A DNA stretch of 41,874 nt from DASQUK01 sp035641315. Its GTDB lineage: Bacteria; Actinomycetota; Acidimicrobiia; Acidimicrobiales; VFJN01. Position numbers and translations under genes: made by a program. A model generated the notes under the pieces. It was not told the DNA's origin. It did no database searches and saw only the letters and a program-made list of their open reading frames with translations. The stretch lies in NCBI GenBank assembly GCA_035641315.1, contig DASQUK010000279.1, positions 1-41,874 of the forward strand. Direction: 5' to 3'. Below are positions 16,624 through 24,826 of this stretch, piece after piece; the first letter of the stretch is position 1, and each line of letters opens with the position of its first letter.

Positions 16624-17739
16624 ATGACGTTTCGGCCAGAGCTCCGGGACTGGCTGAGCGCGCACGTCACGCCCGAAGTCGTGGAGGCGGGGCGGCGTCC
16701 CGTCACGGCCGGGACGCTGGAGCCGCTGCACGCCTGGAACCGGGAGTTGGCCGACGCCGGCTGGGCGGCGCCCGCGTGGCCCGTCGAGCACGGCGGTCGG
16801 GCAGCCGGCCTCGACGAGCAGGTCGCCTACCACGAGGAGATGGACGCCGCTGGTGCGCCCGGGCCGATCAACGTCATCGGCGTCTCCAACATCGCCCCGG
16901 CGATCATGGCGTATGGCACCGAGAAGCAGAAGACACGCTTCCTGCGGCCCATGCTGCGGGGCGACGAGATCTGGTCGCAGGGCATGTCCGAGCCCGACGC
17001 CGGGTCGGACCTGGCCTCGCTGCGCACCCGGGCCGTCCTCGAAGGCGACGGGTTCGTGGTCAACGGCCAGAAGACGTGGAACAGCCTCGGCCACCTCGCC
17101 GACTGGTGCCAGCTCTACGTGCGGACCGATCCCGATGCCCCCAAGCACCAGGGCATCAGCTGCCTGCTGGTCGACGTGCGCACACCCGGCATCGAGGTCC
17201 GGCCGCTGCGGACCATGACCGGCGAGGTCAGCTTCAGTGAGCTGTTCTTCAGCGACGTGCGCGTGCCGCGCGACGCGCTGCTCGGACCGCTGCACAAGGG
17301 CTGGATGGTGGCGATGACCACCCTCAGCCACGAGCGGGCCGGCGTGGCGCGGCTGCACCTGAGCCTGGGCCGCAAGCTCGACGCCCTCCTCGCCGAGCCG
17401 GAGGCCGCAGCGGCGCTGCGCGATCCCCGCCACCGCCAGCGGGTGGCGCAGGTGTGGAGCCAGATCGCCTGCATGCGCTGGACGACCGGGCGGTCGCTGG
17501 CCCAGCTCGGTCTCGGTGAGCCCACGGGCACGGCCGGCAGCCTGGCCAAGCTGGCGTGGTCGCGCGCCGATCAGGCGCTGGCCGAGCTGGCCCTCGACCT
17601 GCTGGGGCCGTCGAGCAGCCTTTGGGGCGAGTGGGCCCGCAACCTGGCGGCGTCGCGGTCCACCTCGATCGCCGGCGGCACCACCGAGATCAACCGCGAC
17701 ATCGTGGCCGAGCACGGTCTCGGCCTGCCGCGGGACTGA
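16624..17739 (+). CDS. Acyl-CoA dehydrogenase
   Basis: A 371-aa acyl-CoA dehydrogenase. The N-terminal helical domain includes WAAPAWPVEHGGRAAGLDEQ. The FAD/substrate signature is QGMSEPDAGSDLASLRT, followed by GFVVNGQKTWNSLGHLADW. The C-terminal helical domain ends in the adenosine-binding loop SIAGGTTEINRDIVAEHGLG. It would form a 2,3-double bond in a CoA ester; single short ACADs of this type in Actinobacteria are often half of a heteromeric steroid/terpenoid-type enzyme, but no second ACAD is adjacent. It starts three bases after the LLM gene stop and is followed by a strong hairpin, so it is probably last in its operon. Confidence 0.95.
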   Translation: MTFRPELRDWLSAHVTPEVVEAGRRPVTAGTLEPLHAWNRELADAGWAAPAWPVEHGGRAAGLDEQVAYHEEMDAAGAPGPINVIGVSNIAPAIMAYGTEKQKTRFLRPMLRGDEIWSQGMSEPDAGSDLASLRTRAVLEGDGFVVNGQKTWNSLGHLADWCQLYVRTDPDAPKHQGISCLLVDVRTPGIEVRPLRTMTGEVSFSELFFSDVRVPRDALLGPLHKGWMVAMTTLSHERAGVARLHLSLGRKLDALLAEPEAAAALRDPRHRQRVAQVWSQIACMRWTTGRSLAQLGLGEPTGTAGSLAKLAWSRADQALAELALDLLGPSSSLWGEWARNLAASRSTSIAGGTTEINRDIVAEHGLGLPRD

Positions 17740-17742
17740 CCG

Positions 17743-17794
17743 GCGTTTCTGCCCGCGCTCACCGCGCATGGAGCGAGTGAGCGCTGGCAGAACG
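17743..17794. terminator. Bidirectional hairpin between convergent genes (copy 1 of a shared palindrome)
   Basis: Arms at 17744-17762 and 17777-17794 pair over about 17 bases with one bulged T and one mismatch. It lies between the stop codons of two convergent genes. Twenty bases (GCGTTTCTGCCCGCGCTCAC) are identical to those in the hairpin at 36755-36807. There is no T-run. It is probably a terminator, spread as a repeat. Confidence 0.65.
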
Positions 17795-17806
17795 GTTGGG
17801 ACCAGC

Positions 17807-19078
17807 TCAGTCGGGGACTTCGAGGTCCGTCGCCCGCGCCTTGTGGGCGCCGACGTGCGACCGGTTGGTCGAGCGGACGCTGATGTCGTGGCCGACCGCC
17901 CGCTGGCGCAGGGCGCCGACCGTGCGCTCCTCGCGGGGCCGCACGCTGAAGGGGTCGAAGTTGAACAACCGCATCGCGTTCAGGTGCGTGATCCGGTCGA
18001 TGTCGTGGTCGGGCACGCCGTCGAGCTGCTTGGCGAGCGTCTCCGGCGCCGTCGGCCAGGTCGAGTCGGAGTGCGGGTAGTCGCACTCCCAGCAGACCCG
18101 GTCCATGTTGAGGTACTCGCGGCTGGCGACGCCGAAGTGGTCGTCGATGAAGCACGTGATGATGTGCTCGTTGAACACCTCGCTGGGCCGCTTGTCGCCG
18201 AAGTCCTGGCCGGTCCAGCGGTGGTGGCGCTCGTAGCTGTAGTCGACGCGCTCGAGAAAGTAGGGGATCCAGCCGATGCCCCCCTCGGACAGCGCCACCT
18301 TGAGCTCGGGGAACTTGCGCAGGACCTGCGACCACACCAGGTCGGCGGCGGCCTGCACGATGTTCATGGGCGTGAGCGTGATGAGGCAGTCGATCGGGGC
18401 GTCGGGGGCGGTGATCACCAACTGCGACGACGAGCCGATGTGCATGCACACGACCACGCCCTCGTCGGAGCACGCCGTCCAGAACGGGTCCCAGTAGTCG
18501 GAGTGGATGCTGGGCCAGCCGAGCTTCGACGGGTTCTCCGAGAACGTGACCGCCCGGGCGCCCTTGCCGGCGGTGCGGCGCACCTCGGCGGCGCAGACCT
18601 CGGGGTCCCAGATGGCGGGCAGCACACAGGGGATGAAGCGGCCCGGGTAGGTGCCGCACCACTCGTCGATGTGCCAGTCGTTGTAGGCCTGGACCATCGC
18701 CAATGCGACGTCCTTGTCGTCGGTACGGGCGAAGAGCTGGCCGCAGAACTGCGGGAACGACGGGAAGCAGAGGGAACCGAGGACGCCGTTGGCGTCCATG
18801 TCCTTGACCCGCTCGTGGATGTCGTAGCAGCCGGGCCGGATCTCGTCGAACGAGGTCGGCTCCATCCCGTACTCCTCGGGCGGCCGGCCGGACACGGCGT
18901 TCAGGGCGACGTTGGCGATCTCCTGGCCCTCGTAGCGCCAGGCGTTGGTGCCGTCGTCGCGGGTGACGAACTGCGGCGCCAGGTCCTTGTACTTCTCCGG
19001 CAGCCGGCCCTCGAAGACATGGGGTGGCTCGACCACGTGGTCGTCCACGCTCACCATGATCATGTCGTCGATGTTCAT
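17807..19078 (-). CDS. Amidohydrolase-2 family protein (TIM-barrel metal-dependent hydrolase/decarboxylase)
   Basis: A 423-aa member of the amidohydrolase-2 (ACMSD-like) family. The N-terminal metal motif is degenerate, VSVDDHVVEPP (D-x-H style). The barrel motifs include MHIGSS (metal His), a late ECDYPHSDSTWP (metal Asp), and FSENPSKLGWPSIHSDYWDP before the barrel centre. Relatives hydrolyse or decarboxylate cyclic acids; many Actinobacteria keep several copies in steroid/terpenoid or aromatic catabolic loci. ATG 19078 has a GAGGGGG ribosome binding site. Its promoter region, shared with the P450 at 19168, holds the operator-like repeat at 19113. Confidence 0.92.
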   Translation of the reverse strand: MNIDDMIMVSVDDHVVEPPHVFEGRLPEKYKDLAPQFVTRDDGTNAWRYEGQEIANVALNAVSGRPPEEYGMEPTSFDEIRPGCYDIHERVKDMDANGVLGSLCFPSFPQFCGQLFARTDDKDVALAMVQAYNDWHIDEWCGTYPGRFIPCVLPAIWDPEVCAAEVRRTAGKGARAVTFSENPSKLGWPSIHSDYWDPFWTACSDEGVVVCMHIGSSSQLVITAPDAPIDCLITLTPMNIVQAAADLVWSQVLRKFPELKVALSEGGIGWIPYFLERVDYSYERHHRWTGQDFGDKRPSEVFNEHIITCFIDDHFGVASREYLNMDRVCWECDYPHSDSTWPTAPETLAKQLDGVPDHDIDRITHLNAMRLFNFDPFSVRPREERTVGALRQRAVGHDISVRSTNRSHVGAHKARATDLEVPD

Positions 19079-19112
19079 CGACACCCCCTCGTGGGTCGTG
19101 CGGTCCAACTCC

Positions 19113-19126
19113 TGACAGTAGTGTCA
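19113..19126. promoter_or_regulatory. Operator-like inverted repeat TGACAGTAGTGTCA (site a)
   Basis: Perfect TGACA/TGTCA half-sites around four bases. It lies in the 89-base gap between the divergent amidohydrolase (start 19078) and P450 (start 19168). It is one of seven related sites in this cluster. The bound protein is inferred to be the double-TetR regulator at 36812. Confidence 0.65.
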
Positions 19127-19167
19127 TTTTCCGGCGGTGCGAATGGTCGTCGATGAGGGGGATGGAC

Positions 19168-20406
19168 ATGGCCGACGTGTCGACCAGCGAGGCAGCGACC
19201 CAGGCACCCGTCGAGTTCGACCCGTTCTCGGACGTCTACTTCGACGACCCGTACGACATGTACCGGCGGCTGCGCGACGAGGCGCCCGTGTACCACAACG
19301 AGCGCTACGGGTTCTGGGCGCTGTCGCGCTACGACGACGTCGTCGAGGCGCACAAGGACTGGCGGACCTTCTCCAGCAGCCACGGCGTCGACTTGAACAC
19401 GTTGTCGACGCCGCCCGAGCAGGTCGCCATGTTCCGCAGCATCATCATGATGGATCCTCCGGCGCACGACCGGCTGCGGGCGCTGGTGAGCCGGGTCTTC
19501 ACGCCGCGCGCGGTGCAGTCGCTCGAGCCGATCGTCCGGGACGTGATCGAGACCTATCTCGAGCCACTCGACGGGCGGGACGCCTTCGACGCCGTCGCCG
19601 AGCTCTCCGGGCCCTTCCCTGTCGAGATCATCGCCCGCATCCTCGGCGTGCCCGAGGGCGACCGCCAGCAGATCCGCCACTGGCTGGATCTCCAGCTGCA
19701 CCGCGAGCCCGGCCAGCTGGGGCCGACAGCCGAGGGTGAGGCGGCCTCGCTGGAGGCGGGTGCGTACTTCTACGGGCTGGTGCGGGAGAAACGGCGCCAC
19801 CCGGGCGACGACATGATCAGCCGCCTCACCGAGGCGGAGGTCGATCGCGAGGACGGCCAAGGCGTCACCAAGCTCGACGACGAGGAGATCGCCGGCTTCG
19901 CCGTCCTGCTGGGCGGCGCCGGGGCCGAGACGGTGACCAAGCTGGTGGGCAACGCCTTCGTGCTGTTCGCCCGCCATCCCGACCAGTACCGGAAGGTGAT
20001 GGACGACCCGGACAAGGTCCCGGGGGCGGTGGAGGAGATCCTGCGGTTCTGGCCGCCTTCGCAGTACCAGGGCCGGTTCTCGCTACGGGACTCGTCGTGG
20101 CGCGGGGTGACGCTGCCGGCCGGCTACCCGGTGCTGCTGGTGACGGGCTCGGCCACCCGGGACGAGCGGTTCTTCGACGACCCGGACGCGTTCGAGATCG
20201 ATCGGCCCCCCAGCCAGTCGCTCGGCTTCGGGCTCGGCATCCACAGCTGCCTCGGCGCGGCGTTGGCCCGGATGGAGAGCCGCATCGCCATCGAGGAGAT
20301 GGTTCGCCGCTGGCCGAGCTACGAGATCGACGAGGCCGGCCTTCGCCGCGTCCACATGTCCAACGTCGCGGGCTTCTCCAACGTGCCGGTGCGCGTCACC
20401 GGGTGA
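19168..20406 (+). CDS. Cytochrome P450 (first of two)
   Basis: A 412-aa soluble bacterial P450. The I-helix oxygen-activation motif is GGAGAETVTK, the K-helix E-x2-R is in EEILRFWPP and the heme loop is FGLGIHSCLGAALAR, with Cys361 as the ligand. The N-terminal region FDPFSDVYFDDPYDMYRRLR is typical of actinobacterial CYPs. Of three nearby in-frame ATGs (19153, 19162, 19168), the last has GAGGGGG at ideal distance. It needs a ferredoxin; the small one at 36553 is the only candidate in the window. It ends 19 bases from the convergent SDR. Substrate unknown. Confidence 0.95.
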   Translation: MADVSTSEAATQAPVEFDPFSDVYFDDPYDMYRRLRDEAPVYHNERYGFWALSRYDDVVEAHKDWRTFSSSHGVDLNTLSTPPEQVAMFRSIIMMDPPAHDRLRALVSRVFTPRAVQSLEPIVRDVIETYLEPLDGRDAFDAVAELSGPFPVEIIARILGVPEGDRQQIRHWLDLQLHREPGQLGPTAEGEAASLEAGAYFYGLVREKRRHPGDDMISRLTEAEVDREDGQGVTKLDDEEIAGFAVLLGGAGAETVTKLVGNAFVLFARHPDQYRKVMDDPDKVPGAVEEILRFWPPSQYQGRFSLRDSSWRGVTLPAGYPVLLVTGSATRDERFFDDPDAFEIDRPPSQSLGFGLGIHSCLGAALARMESRIAIEEMVRRWPSYEIDEAGLRRVHMSNVAGFSNVPVRVTG

Positions 20407-20425
20407 CGGCCACGATCGCGGCCGG

Positions 20426-21247
20426 CTACTCGGCCGGCATGAGCTGCGAGAAGTCGACCTGGCCGGTCTGTAGGGCGCCGAAGAAGCCGCCGTCGACGTA
20501 GAAGGCCTCGCCGGCGACGTACGACAGGCGCGGGCTGTTGAGGAACACGAGCGGCCATGCCTGCTCCTCGGGCGTGGAGTAGCGGGCGAGCGGGCCCATG
20601 GCCGCGTCGACGATGTGCTTGCCGACCGTCTCGTGGAAGAACGGCATCATCGGCGTCTCGGTGGGGCCGGGGTTGGTGCAGTTGAGGCGCACGCCCCTGG
20701 CGAGGTAGTCGCCCGCCTTGGACGCGACCCAGGCGTTGATGACCTGCTTGGAGAACGCGTAGGCGCTGGCGCCGATCGCCTCCGGATGCGTTTCGCACCA
20801 TGCCTTGCCGGCGTCGAAGCCCTCGGTGTCGATCAGCTCCTTGAGCGTGGCCAGCTGCTGCTGCCAGCCGAGGCCGGCGTTGGAGGCGACGTACGCGATC
20901 GCCGAACCGTCCGGCATCTTGGGGAGCACCTGCTCGGTGAGGTGCCGGGCGCCCACGAAGTTGACCAGCATCACGTCGATGTCCGAGAACGGCGGGCCGG
21001 GCAGCCCGGCGCAGTTGAAGTACCCGTGCACCGGGCCGCCGACCTTGGCCACGGCCGCCTCGATGGCCGTCTTGTCGCGCAGGTCCACCTCCAGCCACTC
21101 GGCTACCTCGACCGCGGTCGGCTTGATGTCGACGGCGGTCACCTCCGCACCGAGGCCGACCAGGATCCTGGCCGTCGCCTCGCCCATCCCCGACGCCGCC
21201 CCGGTGACGATCACCCGTCGCCCGTCGTAACCCAAGACGTCTTCCAT
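20426..21247 (-). CDS. SDR, coniferyl-alcohol/hydroxysteroid dehydrogenase-like
   Basis: A 273-aa SDR. The cofactor motif is TGAASGMG, the acidic residue in VDIKPT after strand 2 suggests NAD, NCAGLPG stands where NNAG is usual, and the active pair is Y-x3-K in YAFSK. The segment CTNPGPTETPMMPFF and the end VDGGFFGALQTG resemble 3-alpha-hydroxysteroid/coniferyl-alcohol dehydrogenase-like SDRs. ATG 21247 has an AGGGGAG ribosome binding site. It lies 23 bases downstream of the acyl-CoA ligase and is read in the same operon, controlled from the site at 22868. A cyclic alcohol substrate is inferred. Confidence 0.93.
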   Translation of the reverse strand: MEDVLGYDGRRVIVTGAASGMGEATARILVGLGAEVTAVDIKPTAVEVAEWLEVDLRDKTAIEAAVAKVGGPVHGYFNCAGLPGPPFSDIDVMLVNFVGARHLTEQVLPKMPDGSAIAYVASNAGLGWQQQLATLKELIDTEGFDAGKAWCETHPEAIGASAYAFSKQVINAWVASKAGDYLARGVRLNCTNPGPTETPMMPFFHETVGKHIVDAAMGPLARYSTPEEQAWPLVFLNSPRLSYVAGEAFYVDGGFFGALQTGQVDFSQLMPAE

Positions 21248-21270
21248 GGCTCCCCTCGCTGCTCGGCCGA

Positions 21271-22832
21271 TCATATGACCCGGCTGGCGTGCCCCTCCCA
21301 GTACCGCTCGCGCAACAGGCGCTTGTAGAGCTTGCCGCTGGGATCGCGGGCAGCTCGCCGACGAAGTCCACCGAGCGGGGGCACTTGTAGGTGGCGAGCT
21401 CGGCCCGGCAGTGGGCGAGCAGCTCGGCCGCCAGGTCGTCGCCCGGCGCCACGCCGGCCACGGGCTGGACCACGGCCCTGACCGCCTCGCCCATCTCGTC
21501 GTCCGGCACGCCGATGACGGCCACGTCTGCGACCGCCGGATGCGAGGCCAGCACGTTCTCGGTCTCCTGCGGATAGATGTTGACCCCGCCGGAGATGATC
21601 ATGTGCGCCCGGCGATCGGTCAGGTACAGGTAGCCGTCCTCGTCCAGATAGCCGACGTCGCCCAGTGTGCGCCAGCCGTGCTGCTCGGTGATCGACGCCG
21701 TCTTGTCGGGATCGTTGTGGTACTCGAACGACCGCCCGCCTGCGAAGTACACGGTGCCCGGCTCGCCGGGCGGCAGCTCCCTGCCGTCCTCGTCGAGGAT
21801 GTGGATCTCCTCGAGCGGCCGACCCACCGAGCCCGGGTGGGCGAGCCACTCCTCCGGCGTGATGGCGGTGGAGCCGATGTCCTCCGTGCCGGCGTAGTAC
21901 TCGTGGATGATCGGCCCCCACCAGTCGAGCATCTGGCGCTTCACCGGCACCGGGCACGGCGCGGCGGCGTGGACCGCGAACTTCAGGCTCGACAGGTCGT
22001 AGCGGCGACGCTCGTCCTCGGGCAGGCGCAGCAGCCGCACGAACATCGTGGGCACCAGGTGCGTGTGGGTCACGCGGTAATGCTCGATCAGGCCGAGGAA
22101 CTCGGCGGGGTCGAAGTGCTCCATCACCACGACGGTGGCGCCCAGCCGCTGCATCGACATCGAGTAGACGAGCGGGGCGGAGTGGTACAGCGGCGCCGGG
22201 GACAGGTACACCGCGCCCGGACCGGCGCCCGTGTACCCGAGGGCCTGCGCGATCACCACCGGCGGCGCCGAAGGGTCGCCCAGCGGGGTGGCGGGCAGTT
22301 GCTTGCGCACGCCCTTGGGCCGGCCGGTGGTGCCCGAGGAGTACAGCATCTCCCGGCCCTCCGACTCGTCCGGGATCGACGTCGCCGGCTGTCCCGCCAG
22401 CAGCTCCTCGTAGTCGGCGAAGCCGGAAGGGACTCGGCCGGCGCCACCGACCAGCACCCGCAGCTCCAGCCGGGACACGTCGAGCGTCGCCCGCAGTGCC
22501 TCGTCCAGCGCCGCCGACGTCGCCAGCGCCCGTGCCCCGCAGTCGTCGAGGATGTACTGCACTTCGCCCGGGCGGAGGTGGCTGTTGATCGCCGTGTAGT
22601 ACAGCCCCGCCCGCTGGGCGGCCCACGCCACCTCGAGGTAGGCCCGGTTGTTCTCCATGAGGATGGCGATGTGGTCGCCCGTGCCGAGCCCGTGTGCCCG
22701 CAGGGCGTGGGCCATCCGGTTCGAGCGCTCGTCGAGCTGCCGGTACGTGACAACCTCGCCCGATCCGGCCATGACCAGTGCGGCGGGGTCGGGCCGCTCC
22801 CTGGCGTACGCGGCGGGGTGAAGGAGGGTCAT
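21271..22832 (-). pseudogene. Acyl-CoA synthetase (AMP-binding), broken by one-base deletion near the C-terminus
   Basis: An ANL-superfamily ligase. The P-loop is LYSSGTTGRPKGV, YYAGTEDIG is the A5-type motif, YLTDRRAHMIISGGVNIYP the hinge/A8 region and VIGVPDDEMGEAV follows. The frame is intact from ATG 22832 to VGELP, then a base is missing in a run of C's (GGG at 21348-21350 on the plus strand; four expected). The catalytic end DPSGKLYKRLLRERYW lies in the next frame, stopping at 21271. Total length is one base short of 521 codons. Either a sequencing error or a very recent inactivation; everything else is well preserved. It would activate an imported acid with CoA. Operon with the SDR downstream. 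Confidence 0.88.
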
Positions 22833-22858
22833 CGCGGCGGATACTAGGACGCCACCGG

Positions 22859-22887
22859 TTGCCGGAGTGACGTCACTGTCACATACT
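22859..22887 (+). promoter_or_regulatory. Promoter with operator-like repeat TGACGTCACTGTCA in its spacer (site b)
   Basis: TTGCCG (22859-22864) and CATACT (22882-22887) are spaced by exactly 17 bases, and the 14-bp repeat (22868-22881) fills the right part of the spacer. The GTG start of the SRPBCC gene follows six bases after the -10, so the transcript would be leaderless. A bound repressor would block polymerase directly. The same site can serve the divergent ligase gene. Confidence 0.6.
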
Positions 22888-22893
22888 CCTTCG

Positions 22894-23403
22894 GTGAGGG
22901 AGCACCAGTTCTCGTTCGAGGTCGAGGCGACGCCGGAGGAGGTCTGGCGGACGCTGCACCCGCCCATGACGCCCCTGCCGAACGCCGAACGGCGGGTGAT
23001 CGAGCACGGGGACGTCCGCATCGAGATCGTCCATCCCGGCGACGAGAACGGGCTGGGCCTGGTGCGGTTCTGCCGCTTCAGGGTGCCGCGCTACCTCCTC
23101 AGCGGCGGCGTGGCCCGATCCTGGGAGGTCATCACCGAGTCGCGGCCGCCCGAGTACTCCCGCTACGAGGCGGTCGGCAAGCCGCTGTGGTCGCAGGCTA
23201 CGGGCTGGCACCGCCTCGAGGACCTGGGCGGCGGGCGCACCCGGGTCAGCTTCGGCGAGACCTACGAGGCGTTCAACCCGCTCGCCCGCCGCCTGCTGGA
23301 GGCGCGGGTCCACCGCTTCATCTCCAAGGACAACGACGCGATCATCCGCCGGGCGGTGGAGCAGGGCTTGGCCGCCCAACGGAGAAAGGCGATGCCCGGC
23401 TGA
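22894..23403 (+). CDS. SRPBCC (START-like/polyketide cyclase) family protein
   Basis: A 169-aa helix-grip protein. It begins VREHQFSFEVEATPEEVWRT, the usual first strand and helix of SRPBCC folds, and has a middle segment CRFRVPRYLLSGGVARSWEV and late strands TGWHRLEDLGGGRTRVSF before the long C-terminal helix. Such proteins bind hydrophobic ligands in a deep pocket. GTG 22894 was chosen because the operator and promoter lie just upstream; the in-frame GTG 22867 would place the operator inside the coding region. No ribosome binding site, fitting leaderless translation. Role in the pathway unknown, perhaps ligand binding or a cyclase-type step. Confidence 0.85.
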   Translation: MREHQFSFEVEATPEEVWRTLHPPMTPLPNAERRVIEHGDVRIEIVHPGDENGLGLVRFCRFRVPRYLLSGGVARSWEVITESRPPEYSRYEAVGKPLWSQATGWHRLEDLGGGRTRVSFGETYEAFNPLARRLLEARVHRFISKDNDAIIRRAVEQGLAAQRRKAMPG

Positions 23404-23412
23404 GCGGCCCGC

Positions 23413-24603
23413 CTACGAGCGGCCCAGGACCATGGGGAAGTGGTCGATCGACCGCACGCCCGGCGTGTAGGAGAGCGTGTGGCCGGGCTTGACCGAGTAG
23501 TCGGGGAAACGCTGGTGCCACTCCCGCAGCGCCACCCGAAGCTCGTGGCGGGCGAGGTGCGACCCCAGGCACCGGTGGATCCCGCCCCCGAAGGCGAGGT
23601 GGCGATTGGGATCCCGGTCGAAGTGCACCTCGTCGCCGTCGCCGAACTCGGCGTCGTCGGTGTTGGCCGAGCCGATGAGCACGCTCACGTGCTGGCCGGC
23701 CTTGATCGGGCAGCCGCCCAGCTCGGTGTCCTCCACGGCGACGCGGGCCACGGTGGTGACCGGCGACTCCCAGCGCAACAGCTCTTCGACGGCGGCGGGG
23801 ATGATGCCCGGGTCGTGGGCGAGCCGGCGCCGCTGCTCGGGGTGCCGGGCGAGGTAAGCGAAGAAGCAGTCGAGCGATGCGGTGACTGTGTCGAGCCCGG
23901 CGATGAAGAACAGGAAGCAGATGTCGAGGATGTCCTCCCGGCTCAGCCGGTGCCCGTCGACCTCGGTGTGGAGGAACGTCGTGAGGATGTCGTCGCGGCC
24001 GTCCGCCTCGCGCTGGTCCAGCACGGCGTCGAAGTAGACGTAGATCGACTCTGCGGTGGCCTTCTGGTAGGCGATCGCCGTCTCGCTGCCCCGAGCCGTC
24101 CCGGTCACGTGGTCGGGACGGATGATCCCGTCCTTCATGGCGAGGAACCTGGGCGTCTCGTCGAGCGGCAGGCCGAGGAGGGTCAGGAAGACGTGCGACG
24201 GGTAGGGGATGGAGAACTCGGCGGCGAAGTCGATCTCGCCGCGCCCGTCGAAGCGGTCCATCAGGTCGTTGACGAGCTTGGTGAGCGGCTCCTCCAGCTC
24301 TGCCATGCGCCGAGGGGCGAACAGCGGGTCGAGGATCTTGCGGAACTTCTTGTGGTCGGGCGGGTCGATCTGCAGCGGGATGAGGGGCCGCACGTTCTGG
24401 AGGTCGACCGCCGACATGTTGGACGAGAAGACGTCGGGGCGGCGGAACGCCTCCTCGATCTCGCCCCGGCGGCAGATGACCACCATGTGGGGGTTCACGG
24501 GCACGACGGCGGCGGCCTCTCGCATGGCCCGGTAGGTCGGCTGCGGATCGCCCGCCATGTCGACGAAATCCGGGCTGGGGGTGGTGGCCTCGTACGAGCT
24601 CAT
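23413..24603 (-). CDS. Cytochrome P450 (second)
   Basis: A 396-aa P450. I-helix FFIAGLDTVTAS has the standard AGxDT. The E-x2-R is in EELLRWESP and the heme loop is FGGGIHRCLGSHLAR with Cys345. The N-terminal part (NVRPLIPLQIDPPDHKKFR) is typical of bacterial class I P450s. ATG 24603 follows a GAGGAG ribosome binding site. It ends nine bases from the convergent SRPBCC gene. Its promoter region holds two operator-like repeats (24643 and 24683). It differs clearly in sequence from the P450 at 19168, so the two probably oxidise different positions or intermediates. Confidence 0.95.
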   Translation of the reverse strand: MSSYEATTPSPDFVDMAGDPQPTYRAMREAAAVVPVNPHMVVICRRGEIEEAFRRPDVFSSNMSAVDLQNVRPLIPLQIDPPDHKKFRKILDPLFAPRRMAELEEPLTKLVNDLMDRFDGRGEIDFAAEFSIPYPSHVFLTLLGLPLDETPRFLAMKDGIIRPDHVTGTARGSETAIAYQKATAESIYVYFDAVLDQREADGRDDILTTFLHTEVDGHRLSREDILDICFLFFIAGLDTVTASLDCFFAYLARHPEQRRRLAHDPGIIPAAVEELLRWESPVTTVARVAVEDTELGGCPIKAGQHVSVLIGSANTDDAEFGDGDEVHFDRDPNRHLAFGGGIHRCLGSHLARHELRVALREWHQRFPDYSVKPGHTLSYTPGVRSIDHFPMVLGRS

Positions 24604-24642
24604 GCCGCGCTCCTCACCGTCCTCGCCGTGCGTCACAGCACC

Positions 24643-24656
24643 TGACGCCGGCGTCA
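24643..24656. promoter_or_regulatory. Operator-like inverted repeat TGACGCCGGCGTCA (site c)
   Basis: Perfect 14-bp palindrome, 40 bases upstream of the P450 start at 24603. Its left edge is exactly 40 bases from that of site d, so the two lie on nearly the same helix face. Probably controls the P450 gene. Confidence 0.7.
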
Positions 24657-24682
24657 CCTTAGCTCACGGGTCGCCCGGGTTC

Positions 24683-24696
24683 TGACGCTCGCGTCA
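24683..24696. promoter_or_regulatory. Operator-like inverted repeat TGACGCTCGCGTCA (site d)
   Basis: TGACG/CGTCA half-sites around four bases. It lies on the side of the plus-strand VOC-aldehyde dehydrogenase-CoA-transferase run, with the 94-base repeat element between it and the first start codon. Confidence 0.7.
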
Positions 24697-24720
24697 CTTT
24701 CCTGAGGTACGGTGCGCCCA

Positions 24721-24814
24721 GTGAGCGAGCGTCAGCGAGCGAACCGTGAGCACAGTGGGGTATTCGCCGCGAAGCGGCGATCCCTCATTGGCGAGCCGAA
24801 GGCGAGTCAATGAG
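24721..24814 (+). repeat. Three-hairpin intergenic repeat, copy 1
   Basis: This stretch shares order and much sequence with 34453-34549: GTGAGCGAGC, then GCGAGCGAACC, GTGAGCACAGTG, a small hairpin around GAAGCGGCGAT, and a final hairpin. The last is CTCATTG (24784-24790) pairing with CAATGAG (24808-24814). Here it sits in the 5' leader of the VOC gene, and the ribosome binding site GGGGAGG starts at the last base of the final hairpin. Confidence 0.65.
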
Positions 24815-24826
24815 GGGAGGCGCACC

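Noticed and set aside
14287..17769. Very long minus-strand frame of 1160 codons
   Set aside because: It is antisense to DUF2889, SDR, LLM and acyl-CoA dehydrogenase genes whose motifs are unmistakable; high GC keeps the opposite strand free of stops.
20319..23021. A single 900-codon minus-strand frame joining ligase and SDR
   Set aside because: The frame runs from the ligase into the wrong frame of the SDR after the one-base deletion; the SDR motifs are in a different frame with their own start and ribosome binding site.
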